Below are positions 1-6,426 of a DNA stretch of 6,824 nucleotides, in pieces. The translations under genes and the position numbers were made by a program. The notes below the pieces were generated by a model that was not told the DNA's origin, did no database searches, and saw only the letters and a program-made list of their open reading frames with translations. Source of the stretch: Cyanobacteria bacterium RUI128 (lineage in GTDB: Bacteria > Cyanobacteriota > Vampirovibrionia > Gastranaerophilales > Gastranaerophilaceae). Location: contig JAILHQ010000140.1 in NCBI GenBank assembly GCA_024695725.1, positions 1 to 6,824 on the forward strand. Reading direction: 5' to 3'. The stretch's first letter is position 1. Every line of letters starts with the position of its first letter.

Positions 1-338
1 TATTTATCAACCCATCTGTCAGCATCATCCAAATCTTTTTTCGAGACTAATACATACTTCCCGTACTTTTCAAAAAATGTTCGTCCGCCAAAGTAACCCA
101 AATAATAAGACGGTATTGAACCGAGCACACAGCCTAACGCACCAAAAAATGCCGCCACGTGAATGTTTGGAATTTTACCTATTGTGACAAGATACCCGGC
201 AAACGGCAATATTGCTTCACTCGGAAGCGGAATATTACAAGATTCTATTGCCATAAGAATACTTATCCCAAAAACCCCAAACGTTGATATAAATTGTTCT
301 ATAAACTTAACTAAAAATTCTAAAATTTGCTCAGCCAT
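1..338 (-). CDS. DedA-family (VTT domain) membrane protein, N-terminal 112 residues, truncated by window edge
   Basis: The reading frame starts at ATG 338-336 and runs off the left edge after 112 full codons; DedA proteins are usually about 200 residues, so roughly half is visible. The translation begins with a hydrophobic stretch (about residues 17-32). Next comes the DedA signature IES-x3-PLPSEAILPFAGYL (E32, P37, P39, E41, P45, G48), then a second hydrophobic segment (about 58-80) ending SYYLGYFGGR. DedA proteins are inner-membrane transporters; characterised members recycle undecaprenyl phosphate or move phospholipids and support envelope integrity. Which activity applies here cannot be told. 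A good SD (GGGAG, 349-353 on this strand) sits 10 bases before the start. The gene overlaps the end of the DUF512 gene by 19 bp, which suggests translational coupling in the same operon. Family assignment is secure; substrate is unknown. Confidence 0.88.
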   Translation of the reverse strand, partial: MAEQILEFLVKFIEQFISTFGVFGISILMAIESCNIPLPSEAILPFAGYLVTIGKIPNIHVAAFFGALGCVLGSIPSYYLGYFGGRTFFEKYGKYVLVSKKDLDDADRWVDK

Positions 339-1588
339 TCTGTTAACTCTCCCAATGAATACTGCTCTTTTATAACTATAAACTTCTTCCCCGTATTTGC
401 TCTGACATAATCCAAATCTTTTCCGTCAAGAAAAAGCTCAGAAAACGGTTTTAGCATGATAGAAGGAATGACGACATAATCAGACTCATCACCCTCTAAT
501 GTTCTTATCAAATCGTCAGATGTTATCAACCCCGCCACAGTAATGTTTTCGCCCCAATACTCAGAACGGACGGGTTTTACGATACAAGAGAGGTTTTCTA
601 TCTTATTAAGCTTTTCAACTGCATAATCTATTGCAACTTTTCCAGCACAAGAAGCCGCAAAGGTTAAAGATACGGGTTTTGATATTTTCTTCGGCAGGTT
701 AAGACCATCAAAATCGTCCATAAATAACCTCAGTGCACCAACACCGTCATCTAGCTGATTAAACCCGCGATAATAATCAGCTTCCGGAATATCTTTACCA
801 GCCAGTAGGAAAAATTCATCTGAGCAGCATACCTTGTCATATTTTGAAGATATTTTTAAAGTTTCTTCTGCGACTTTTTTATCTACCTTTATTAGGTTGT
901 TGTCATTTCTATATGTAGTAATACCGACAGGGACAATCGCAACTGAAAGCAGACAATCACCCAGGCTGCCAAGGTCTTTTAAGGTCCTTTCAAGTTCTTT
1001 ACCGTCATTATACCCTGGACATAAAACTATCTGTGCGTGGAACGGAATATCCTGAGATCTGAACCAGTTTAATTCGTCCATTATCTTTGCGGCATTCGGG
1101 TTTTTCTGCATCTTTACTCTCAATTCCGGGTTAGTTGTATGGACAGATATATAAAAAGGTCCTAAATGCATTCTTGATATACGATCTTTGTCTTTATCCG
1201 TCAAATTAGTAAGGGTAATATATGTACCCTGGAGATAAGACAATCTGTAATCATCGTCTTTTATATACAAGGTATCCCTCAAACCATCAGGCTGCTGATC
1301 AACAAAACAAAAGATACACTTATTTAGACAAGGGTGAATCTTATCAAAAACTGCACTTTCAAAGATTATACCCAAATCTTCGTCATAATCTTTTTCCAGT
1401 TCAATTTCCTCAACCTCGCCGTTTTTCTTTTGTATTTCAATGGTCAGTTCCTCGCTGTTAACATAAAACCTATAATCAATAAGATCCATCAGTTCCTGAC
1501 CATCTATTGAAAGCAGGACATCACCCTGTTCTATTTCAAGTTCTTCGGCTATTGAACCTTTTTCCACACCACTGACTATTGCAGGCAT
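320..1588 (-). CDS. DUF512 protein: PDZ-like domain plus radical-SAM-type Fe-S domain
   Basis: This 422-residue protein has the layout of the DUF512 family, whose cyanobacterial members were described as a putative Fe-S oxidoreductase. Residues 1-75 look like a PDZ-like domain (VSGVEKGSIAEELEIEQGDVL, then SIDG). Residues 87-94 carry a CLNKCIFC cluster motif: C87, C91 and C94 in the radical-SAM spacing C-x3-C-x2-C, followed by FVDQQP. The middle has a barrel-like radical-SAM region, including HAQIVLCPGYNDG (184-196). The C-terminal DUF512 part contains YYRGFNQLDDGVGALRLF (272-289) and WGENITVAGLITSDD (345-359). The reaction is unknown; a SAM-dependent radical or Fe-S role is inferred from the cysteines. 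The start is supported by an SD, GAGGG at 1598-1602, nine bases upstream and inside the padR-like gene, which it overlaps by 13 bp. It also overlaps the DedA start by 19 bp. The protein is probably cytoplasmic, with no signal peptide. Confidence 0.9.
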   Translation of the reverse strand: MPAIVSGVEKGSIAEELEIEQGDVLLSIDGQELMDLIDYRFYVNSEELTIEIQKKNGEVEEIELEKDYDEDLGIIFESAVFDKIHPCLNKCIFCFVDQQPDGLRDTLYIKDDDYRLSYLQGTYITLTNLTDKDKDRISRMHLGPFYISVHTTNPELRVKMQKNPNAAKIMDELNWFRSQDIPFHAQIVLCPGYNDGKELERTLKDLGSLGDCLLSVAIVPVGITTYRNDNNLIKVDKKVAEETLKISSKYDKVCCSDEFFLLAGKDIPEADYYRGFNQLDDGVGALRLFMDDFDGLNLPKKISKPVSLTFAASCAGKVAIDYAVEKLNKIENLSCIVKPVRSEYWGENITVAGLITSDDLIRTLEGDESDYVVIPSIMLKPFSELFLDGKDLDYVRANTGKKFIVIKEQYSLGELTEWLSKF

Positions 1589-2091
1589 TTTTCAATACCC
1601 TCAATTAAATTATACAGATTTTTATACTCACACAGAGTGTTATCAAGCACCATTTTCCCTGCATAATCTGTATCAAAAATCTCGTTTTTGAGTGCCTTTT
1701 CCGCTATATTTGCAACTTTAAGCACCTCTGTTTTCAGGGCAATACACAGTGACTTTCTTTTTGCCGTATCCAAAATCTCCGAACAAATCAGCCTTATTTT
1801 AACAGACGGAACCATCTGAACAGGGTTTGAGCTTATCTTATTCATTAGCTCGGACTCTAAAAATTCTTTCCCCGGGTCGGTTATACTGTAATAATAATAC
1901 GGTTTTCCGCCATCAGTTATAAATTTGTCGGACTTTATAAAGTTCTTCTTTTCGAGCCTTTTGAGCGCAGGCTGAAGTGTTCCGAACCCGGGATTTGTCA
2001 ACATACCAAAAAACTTGATAAGACTCTTAGACAAGCCATACATTGTATTTTGACCTTTTAACAACAAATATAAAATAAGAATTTCTGCCAT
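1576..2091 (-). CDS. PadR-family winged-helix transcriptional regulator
   Basis: This 171-residue protein has a PadR-type winged-helix DNA-binding domain in residues 1-80. Helix 1 is followed by YGLSKSL (18-24); the recognition region reads GFGTLQPALKRLEKKNFI (35-52); and the wing reads GKPYYYYSITDPGKEFL (62-78). The remaining 90 residues are helical and probably form the dimer or ligand domain. PadR proteins are usually repressors that sense small molecules or antibiotics and often control their own operon. The ligand here is unknown. It is the first gene of the minus-strand unit with DUF512 and DedA, and it is divergent from ribE across 95 bp, so autoregulation or control of ribE is possible. 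The start is fixed by an in-frame stop at 2095-2097, just upstream. No SD is visible before ATG 2091-2089, and a TATGAT -10-like sequence lies very close, so a very short or absent leader is possible. Confidence 0.87.
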   Translation of the reverse strand: MAEILILYLLLKGQNTMYGLSKSLIKFFGMLTNPGFGTLQPALKRLEKKNFIKSDKFITDGGKPYYYYSITDPGKEFLESELMNKISSNPVQMVPSVKIRLICSEILDTAKRKSLCIALKTEVLKVANIAEKALKNEIFDTDYAGKMVLDNTLCEYKNLYNLIEGIEKCLQ

Positions 2092-2186
2092 AAATTAATC
2101 ATATCACAGATTAAACCAAAATCATTAATGTAAACCTTTCGGATACCCTATTCTAATGAAGGATAATTTATGATAGAATACAAACT
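2092..2186. promoter_or_regulatory. Divergent intergenic region between PadR regulator and ribE; 7-bp inverted repeat
   Basis: These 95 AT-rich bases must hold the promoters for both the PadR-led unit and ribE. On the plus strand, TATGAT (2169-2174) and TAGAAT (2174-2179) each match five of six bases of the -10 consensus, but neither has a convincing -35 at normal spacing. A perfect 7-bp inverted repeat, TATTCTA (2149-2155) and TAGAATA (2174-2180), has an 18-base spacer and could be an operator or an RNA hairpin. The region is shorter than an FMN riboswitch and lacks its conserved segments. Binding by the neighbouring PadR protein is an inference only. Confidence 0.4.
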
Positions 2187-2223
2187 ATGTTCACAGGAAT
2201 TATTGAAGAGATTGGGACTGTAA
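2170..2223 (+). CDS. Possible 17-codon ORF overlapping the ribE start (speculative)
   Basis: ATG 2170 opens a 17-residue frame (MIEYKLCSQELLKRLGL, stop TAA 2221-2223) that overlaps the beginning of ribE in another frame. It has the only good SD in this region, AAGGA at 2159-2163, six bases before its ATG. If translated, it could affect initiation at the ribE ATG 17 bases downstream. The peptide resembles nothing I recognise and may be chance, because the same ATG overlaps a -10-like sequence and so might not be transcribed at all. Confidence is low; it is recorded because it bears on how ribE is translated. Confidence 0.15.
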   Translation: MIEYKLCSQELLKRLGL

Positions 2224-2813
2224 GTTCTGTCTCGTCCGACAAAATCACAATCAAATGTTCAAAAATATTATCAGATAGTAAACTTGGTGACAGTATTTCA
2301 GTAAACGGCGTATGCCTGACTGCGACCGATATCGGTGATAATTATTTCAGTGCAAATATTTCACCTGAAACAATGAGAGTAACTGCCTTATCCGAGTTAA
2401 AAAACGGGTATAAAGTAAATCTTGAAAGAGCGTTGCAACTTTCTTCAAGACTGGGCGGACATATTGTTTCAGGGCATATTGATACAGTCGGAAAAATTTC
2501 CAAAATTTCAAAACTTTCCGATTACTATGAAATAACGGTTAGTTTTGACAAAAAATACAACAATTATGTCGTAAAAAAAGGATCAATTAGCATAAACGGC
2601 ATAAGTTTAACAATAGCAGAGTGCGGAAACGGTTTTATAACAACGGCAATCATACCGCATACGTACGATTCAACCGTTCTGAACACCCTAAAAACAGATA
2701 GTAATGTAAACATCGAGTTTGATATTTTAGCGAAATATATTGAAAAAAAATTATCATCAAGCGATAATAGCAATATCACAGTCGACTTTTTAGCAGAAAA
2801 CGGTTTCTGCTGA
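2187..2813 (+). CDS. ribE: Riboflavin synthase, alpha subunit
   Basis: This cytoplasmic enzyme makes the last step of riboflavin synthesis: two molecules of 6,7-dimethyl-8-ribityllumazine give one riboflavin and one diaminopyrimidine. The 208-residue protein has the usual length and two lumazine-binding repeats. The first (1 to about 88) starts with the invariant MFTGIIEEIGTV and contains SVNGVCLT (38-45), with the conserved cysteine at 43. The second (about 89-187) contains GGHIVSGHIDTVG (90-102), SINGISLTI (135-143) and IPHTYDSTVL (156-165). The start is set by the family's conserved N-terminus, although no SD precedes it: the nearest, AAGGA at 2159-2163, is 23 bases away and better placed for another ATG at 2170. 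ribBA follows after 17 bp, so the two are almost certainly co-transcribed. The symbol follows Bacillus/cyanobacterial usage; the same gene is also called ribC in E. coli. Confidence 0.97.
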   Translation: MFTGIIEEIGTVSSVSSDKITIKCSKILSDSKLGDSISVNGVCLTATDIGDNYFSANISPETMRVTALSELKNGYKVNLERALQLSSRLGGHIVSGHIDTVGKISKISKLSDYYEITVSFDKKYNNYVVKKGSISINGISLTIAECGNGFITTAIIPHTYDSTVLNTLKTDSNVNIEFDILAKYIEKKLSSSDNSNITVDFLAENGFC

Positions 2814-2830
2814 TATTACGAGAGATAAGT

Positions 2831-4042
2831 ATGGAAGAAAAGAACCTGTTTAATACAATTGAAGAAGCACTTGAAGATTTCAAAATCGGCAAGCCTGTAA
2901 TTGTGGCAGACGACACCGACAGAGAAAACGAAGGCGATTTAATATGTTCTGCTCAGACCGTAACACCTGAAATTATAAACTTTATGTCTAAGGAAGCACG
3001 CGGTTTGATATGTCTTGCTATTTCGCACGACATTGCAGAAAAATTAGAACTTCCTCAAATGGTTGAACAGAACACAGAAAAAATGAAAACCGCATTCACC
3101 CTAAGTATTGATGCTTCCGAAAAATACGGAGTAACAACAGGAATTTCAGCCTTCGACAGAGCAAAGACTGTTGAAGTTGCAATAGCGCATGATGCTCAGC
3201 CGTCAGATTTAAGACGTCCGGGACATATGTTCCCTTGCGTTGCAAGACAGGGCGGTGTGCTTGTCAGAACAGGCCACACAGAGGCTGTCGTAGATTTGGC
3301 AAGGTTATCTGGGCACAGACCAGCAGGGGTTATGTGCGAAATAATGACGGAAGACGGGCACATGGCAAGACGTGACGAGCTGAAGAAATTTGCCGAAAAA
3401 CACAACCTTAAATTTATAACCGTTACAGATTTAATTGCCTACAGACTCAGATCCGAAAAGTTGGTTTCAAGAGATGCTGTTGCTGAATTACCGACTATGT
3501 TCGGAAACTTCAAAATATACGGTTATACAAACAAACTTACAGGACAAGAACACGTTGCAGTGGTAAAAGACGACGGTTCCGATAAGATACCGTATATAAG
3601 AGTTCACAGCGAATGTTTTACGGGTGATGTTCTTCACAGTCTGAGATGCGACTGTAACGCACAACTTCACACCGCACTGAGAATGATAGAAGAATACGGC
3701 AAAGGCGCTGTTATATATATGAGAAACCACGAAGGAAGAGGTATCGGTCTTGTCAACAAAATCAAAGCTTATGACCTTCAGGATAAAGGACAGGATACGA
3801 TAGAGGCAAATATCTCACTCGGGTTCCCTGTCGATTTAAGAGATTACGGTGTAGGTGCCCAAATCATTCTTGACTTAGGCTTTAACAACTTTAACCTTTT
3901 GACAAATAACCCTAAGAAAATAATAGGGCTGAAAGGTTACGGGCTGACAATACACGATGTGATAAACATCAAAACAGATATAAACGAATACAATGAAAAA
4001 TATATGATGACAAAGAAAGAGAAGATGCATCATATGCTATAA
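2831..4042 (+). CDS. ribBA: Bifunctional 3,4-dihydroxy-2-butanone-4-phosphate synthase / GTP cyclohydrolase II
   Basis: This 403-residue fusion catalyses both entry reactions of riboflavin synthesis. The N-terminal RibB domain (about 1-205) turns ribulose 5-phosphate into 3,4-dihydroxy-2-butanone 4-phosphate and formate. It shows DDTDRENEGDL (27-37; R31, E32, D36), RTGHTEAVVDLA (146-157; H149) and GVMCEI (166-171; E170). The C-terminal RibA domain (about 206-403) opens GTP to a diaminopyrimidine. Its zinc cysteines are C262, C273 and C275 (SECFTG, then RCDC), with Y314, D335 and R337 at the expected catalytic positions and the TNNPKK motif at 358-363. All key residues of both domains appear intact, so both activities are expected. 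One small deviation is asparagine at 299 in RNHEGRG, where bacterial RibBA proteins often have glycine. The gene lies 17 bp after ribE with only a weak purine-rich SD (GAGAG, about 2821), and 38 bp before the acetyltransferase gene. Confidence 0.97.
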   Translation: MEEKNLFNTIEEALEDFKIGKPVIVADDTDRENEGDLICSAQTVTPEIINFMSKEARGLICLAISHDIAEKLELPQMVEQNTEKMKTAFTLSIDASEKYGVTTGISAFDRAKTVEVAIAHDAQPSDLRRPGHMFPCVARQGGVLVRTGHTEAVVDLARLSGHRPAGVMCEIMTEDGHMARRDELKKFAEKHNLKFITVTDLIAYRLRSEKLVSRDAVAELPTMFGNFKIYGYTNKLTGQEHVAVVKDDGSDKIPYIRVHSECFTGDVLHSLRCDCNAQLHTALRMIEEYGKGAVIYMRNHEGRGIGLVNKIKAYDLQDKGQDTIEANISLGFPVDLRDYGVGAQIILDLGFNNFNLLTNNPKKIIGLKGYGLTIHDVINIKTDINEYNEKYMMTKKEKMHHML

Positions 4043-4080
4043 AGGAATTTTAATTCCCGAATAAAATAAGGAAAAGAAAA

Positions 4081-5064
4081 ATGCAAGATTACAGAGTAGA
4101 AAGTTTAACAAAAGACAAATCAGTTTTATTTAAGGGCGTATATTCGGACTTTATCGCCAAGGCAGTATCCGAATATAAGTTTGAACTTGAGCCGCTTCCG
4201 TTTGACGAATTTGTTGATGCGGTTGCTGAAGGATTAATTCAGTGTCTTGTATTATATGAAAATGATTTTCCTACAGCATTTTTGGTTTATACAACAGCAA
4301 TATCTGAATCTATTGAGCTTAATATGATTCATTGCCTTGGGAATGAAGATTTAATAACCAAAAGAAAACTTCTGCTGGAAGAGTTTCTGGAAAGAACAGA
4401 AAGCAACAGAAAGAAGGCAGTTGTATGCTATCCTATGATGGGTTCTCAGGGAGATTTTACGGGCGATATCGCTCATTTTGGATTCAGATTTATAGGGCTT
4501 GCGGTTCTGAGATTTTTAATGAATGATGAGCAGTCAAACCTTATATTTGATAAGGCTGAGTTATCACACGTAGGCTATCAGATGAGAATAGCACCGTGGA
4601 ACGATTCTTATAAAAAAGAAGCTATAAAAGTAATTCACCACAATTTCAAAGAAACCTCAGATGCTCTATTTGATACAAGATTCAAATCTATGCAGGGTAC
4701 GGAAGATATCATAAACAAAATTACAGACAGCATATACGGAGAATTTTTACCACAGGCAACATCTGTATTATTACACCTTGAAAAACCTGTAGGTTTTGCC
4801 TTTACAAACGTAACCGGCGGAAGAATTGCAAACATTCCGCTTGTTGCAATCAACAAGGAATACAGAGGGAAAGGGTATTCAGAACACCTACTGAAACGCT
4901 CCGTCGGTATTATAAAAGAATGGGTAACAACGGGTGAAAGAGGATTCTCTGAAATAAACGTTACAACAGAAACCGACAACTATGGTGCTTTGAAAATGTA
5001 CAGAAATGTAGGATTTAAAGAAGATTATTCATATACTCAGGCTTATTTGCCGATAAGCAAATAG
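4081..5064 (+). CDS. GNAT-family N-acetyltransferase, C-terminal GNAT domain with divergent N-terminal half
   Basis: The last 140 or so of its 327 residues form a recognisable GNAT domain. It has the acetyl-CoA pyrophosphate loop EYRGKGYS (260-267; R262, G263, G265) and the C-terminal motif TETDNYGALKMYRNVGF (296-312; N300, A303, Y307, GF 311-312). The N-terminal half (about 1-150) also has alternating strands and helices and may be a degenerate second GNAT domain, as in tandem-GNAT proteins, but no clear acetyl-CoA loop is visible there. The family transfers an acetyl group from acetyl-CoA to an amine; the substrate here is unknown. A good SD (AAGGA, 4068-4072) sits eight bases before the start. 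The gene follows ribBA by 38 bp with no terminator between, so it is probably the last gene of the riboflavin operon, ending at the terminator at 5081-5114. Nothing ties it biochemically to flavins. Confidence 0.85.
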   Translation: MQDYRVESLTKDKSVLFKGVYSDFIAKAVSEYKFELEPLPFDEFVDAVAEGLIQCLVLYENDFPTAFLVYTTAISESIELNMIHCLGNEDLITKRKLLLEEFLERTESNRKKAVVCYPMMGSQGDFTGDIAHFGFRFIGLAVLRFLMNDEQSNLIFDKAELSHVGYQMRIAPWNDSYKKEAIKVIHHNFKETSDALFDTRFKSMQGTEDIINKITDSIYGEFLPQATSVLLHLEKPVGFAFTNVTGGRIANIPLVAINKEYRGKGYSEHLLKRSVGIIKEWVTTGERGFSEINVTTETDNYGALKMYRNVGFKEDYSYTQAYLPISK

Positions 5065-5080
5065 AGAATTTTACAGCAAA

Positions 5081-5114
5081 AAAAAAGAACACCGTCGATG
5101 TGGTGTTCTTTTTT
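5081..5114. terminator. Bidirectional Rho-independent terminator
   Basis: A perfect 13-bp inverted repeat, AAAAAAGAACACC (5081-5093) and GGTGTTCTTTTTT (5102-5114), encloses an 8-base loop. Read on the plus strand, the GC-containing core GAACACC/GGTGTTC is followed by six T. Read on the minus strand it is followed by nine T (complement of A 5078-5086). It lies between two converging genes, 17 bases after the acetyltransferase stop and 14 bases after the end of the aminotransferase gene on the other strand. It should therefore end both transcripts. Confidence 0.93.
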
Positions 5115-5128
5115 CATAAATATATATT

Positions 5129-6367
5129 TTATTGATAATAAAATCCGTCTGTTTTCATTCTTTCAAGACATTCTCTAATTTTTTCTTCAGAACAAACAAT
5201 TGAAACTCTGAAGAAACCTTCACCGTAGGAACCGTATGCGTGTCCCGGAACGGCTATTATGCCTGAAGTCTTCATCAGGTCGTCAGTAAACTCTTTTGCG
5301 GTTGAGTATCTTGGAGGAACAGGCATCCATAGATAAAATGTTGCATTTGGAACATAGAAATCAGGCCAGCCCAATTCCTTAACCCCCTGAACAAATATAT
5401 CCTGTTTTCTTTTCAATTCAAGATTTGCCTGTCTTGTATACTCATCTCCTTCCGGAGAGTTAAGTATATCAGCACAGGCGACCTGCAAAGCTTTATAAAT
5501 TCCGTTATCAATGGTTGATTTCAGAACGCATAATTCATCGATAGCTTCAGCGTTACCGCATATCCAGCCTGCTCTTGCACCCGTCATTGCGTACGGTTTT
5601 GAGAAGCTGTAAAATTCGACGGCAACATCTTTTGCACCTTCAAACTCAAGTACACTAAAAGGTCTCTCGTTATCATCAAAATACAAATCAGAATATGCTG
5701 CATCAGACATCAAAACAATATGATGTTTTGTACAAAAATCAATAACGTGTCTGTAATATTCTCTTGTTGCAGTAACACCTAGCGGGTTATTAGGGTAATT
5801 GATAATTACCGCTTTAACCTTATCTGCTTTTCCACCATCTTCTATGTAACTGTCCCAAACCTTGTCAAGGTTAGGCATATAATCATTTTCAGGAGTGAGC
5901 GGAATCGGATACGACTTACCGCCTGCTATTCCTATCATTTGACCATAAGAGGCATACCCAGGATCAGGAACAAATACAACTTCCTGTTCATCTTCATCAA
6001 GCGACGGATTAATCAATGCTCTTAAGAAATTTGCAAGCCCTTCTTTTGAACCGATTAACGCTGCTATTTCTTTATTAGAATCTAAATCAACGTTGAAACG
6101 TCTCTTCATATACTGAGCTATTGCTTCACGAAAGAAGGTTTCCCCGCGCGGAGTTGAATACAAATGCATCCCATCAACATCTAAAGCCTCTTTTAATTTG
6201 TCGAGCAGACGTTTTGGCGGATGAGCTGTCGGCGCACCCATTGATAAAAATATAGGGGCTCTGTTTTTAGCCTCTAATTCCGAACGCAACTTGTTAGCGG
6301 CAGCCTTTATCTGAAACATAATATATGTAGTCATTGATTTGACGTAGTCGTTGAATAACTCTCTCAT
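5129..6367 (-). CDS. PLP-dependent class I/II aminotransferase, LL-diaminopimelate aminotransferase-like
   Basis: This 412-residue protein is a fold-type I aminotransferase of normal length. The PLP-binding lysine is K257 in SFSKPYAMTGARAGW (254-268). Other landmarks are NYPNNPLG (190-197; N193, P195), SDAAYSDL (221-228; D222, Y225) and FFRVSI (385-390), with the carboxylate-binding arginine R387. LIGSKEG (104-110) and VPDPGYASYG (133-142) are typical of the group containing LL-diaminopimelate aminotransferases, which make LL-diaminopimelate for lysine and peptidoglycan. This is the most likely specific role, but alanine or aspartate aminotransferases share these motifs, so no symbol is given. 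The start has a strong SD (GAGGA, 6374-6378, six bases upstream) and a near-consensus promoter about 30 bases further up. It converges with the acetyltransferase gene at a shared terminator and stands alone as a transcription unit. Confidence 0.92.
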   Translation of the reverse strand: MRELFNDYVKSMTTYIMFQIKAAANKLRSELEAKNRAPIFLSMGAPTAHPPKRLLDKLKEALDVDGMHLYSTPRGETFFREAIAQYMKRRFNVDLDSNKEIAALIGSKEGLANFLRALINPSLDEDEQEVVFVPDPGYASYGQMIGIAGGKSYPIPLTPENDYMPNLDKVWDSYIEDGGKADKVKAVIINYPNNPLGVTATREYYRHVIDFCTKHHIVLMSDAAYSDLYFDDNERPFSVLEFEGAKDVAVEFYSFSKPYAMTGARAGWICGNAEAIDELCVLKSTIDNGIYKALQVACADILNSPEGDEYTRQANLELKRKQDIFVQGVKELGWPDFYVPNATFYLWMPVPPRYSTAKEFTDDLMKTSGIIAVPGHAYGSYGEGFFRVSIVCSEEKIRECLERMKTDGFYYQ

Positions 6368-6398
6368 TTATAGTCCTCATTTCCCTAATAACCATAAA

Positions 6399-6426
6399 AT
6401 TATACATGATAATAAAATATTATCAA
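6399..6426 (-). promoter_or_regulatory. Sigma-70-type promoter of the aminotransferase gene
   Basis: On the minus strand, TTGATA (6426-6421; -35, five of six consensus bases) and a perfect TATAAT (6404-6399; -10) are separated by 16 bases. Transcription would start near 6392, giving a leader of about 25 bases that contains the GAGGA ribosome binding site. This is the best promoter in the window. The palindrome at 6407-6425 fills its spacer and -35. Confidence 0.72.
6407..6425. promoter_or_regulatory. Perfect 19-bp palindrome, Fur-box-like operator candidate
   Basis: TGATAATAAAATATTATCA has perfect 8-base arms (TGATAATA and TATTATCA) around AAA, and lies between and over the -35 and -10 of the aminotransferase promoter. 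The half-site TGATAAT is that of Fur-family boxes (TGATAAT-N-ATTATCA), but here the spacer between half-sites is five bases instead of one. A repressor bound here would block the promoter. Whether the protein is Fur, Zur, PerR or something else cannot be told from the sequence. Confidence 0.45.

Noticed and set aside
290..310. Possible prophage, IS or CRISPR signals anywhere in the window
   Set aside because: No transposase, integrase, terminal inverted repeats, target duplications or regularly spaced repeats were found; all larger genes are ordinary chromosomal families.
163..375. Plus-strand open frame at 163-375
   Set aside because: It is antisense to the well-supported DedA start and the DUF512 end, and has no family features.
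834..1461. Plus-strand open frames at 834-1055 and 1222-1461
   Set aside because: Both are antisense to the DUF512 gene, short, and without SD or recognisable motifs.
2564..2779. Minus-strand open frame inside ribE
   Set aside because: It is antisense to the conserved second lumazine-binding repeat of riboflavin synthase, with no SD or domain support.
2831..4042. Possible inactive RibB or RibA half in the fusion, as seen in some bacteria
   Set aside because: Catalytic and zinc residues of both halves are present at the expected spacing, so loss of one activity is not supported.
4044..4057. Palindrome GGAATT-TT-AATTCC between ribBA and the acetyltransferase gene as a terminator
   Set aside because: The loop would be only two bases, the stem is mostly AT, and no T-run follows; it is not a credible terminator.
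4635..4979. 114-codon open frame on the minus strand
   Set aside because: It lies wholly inside the acetyltransferase gene, whose frame shows clear GNAT motifs; the antisense translation shows no recognisable domain.
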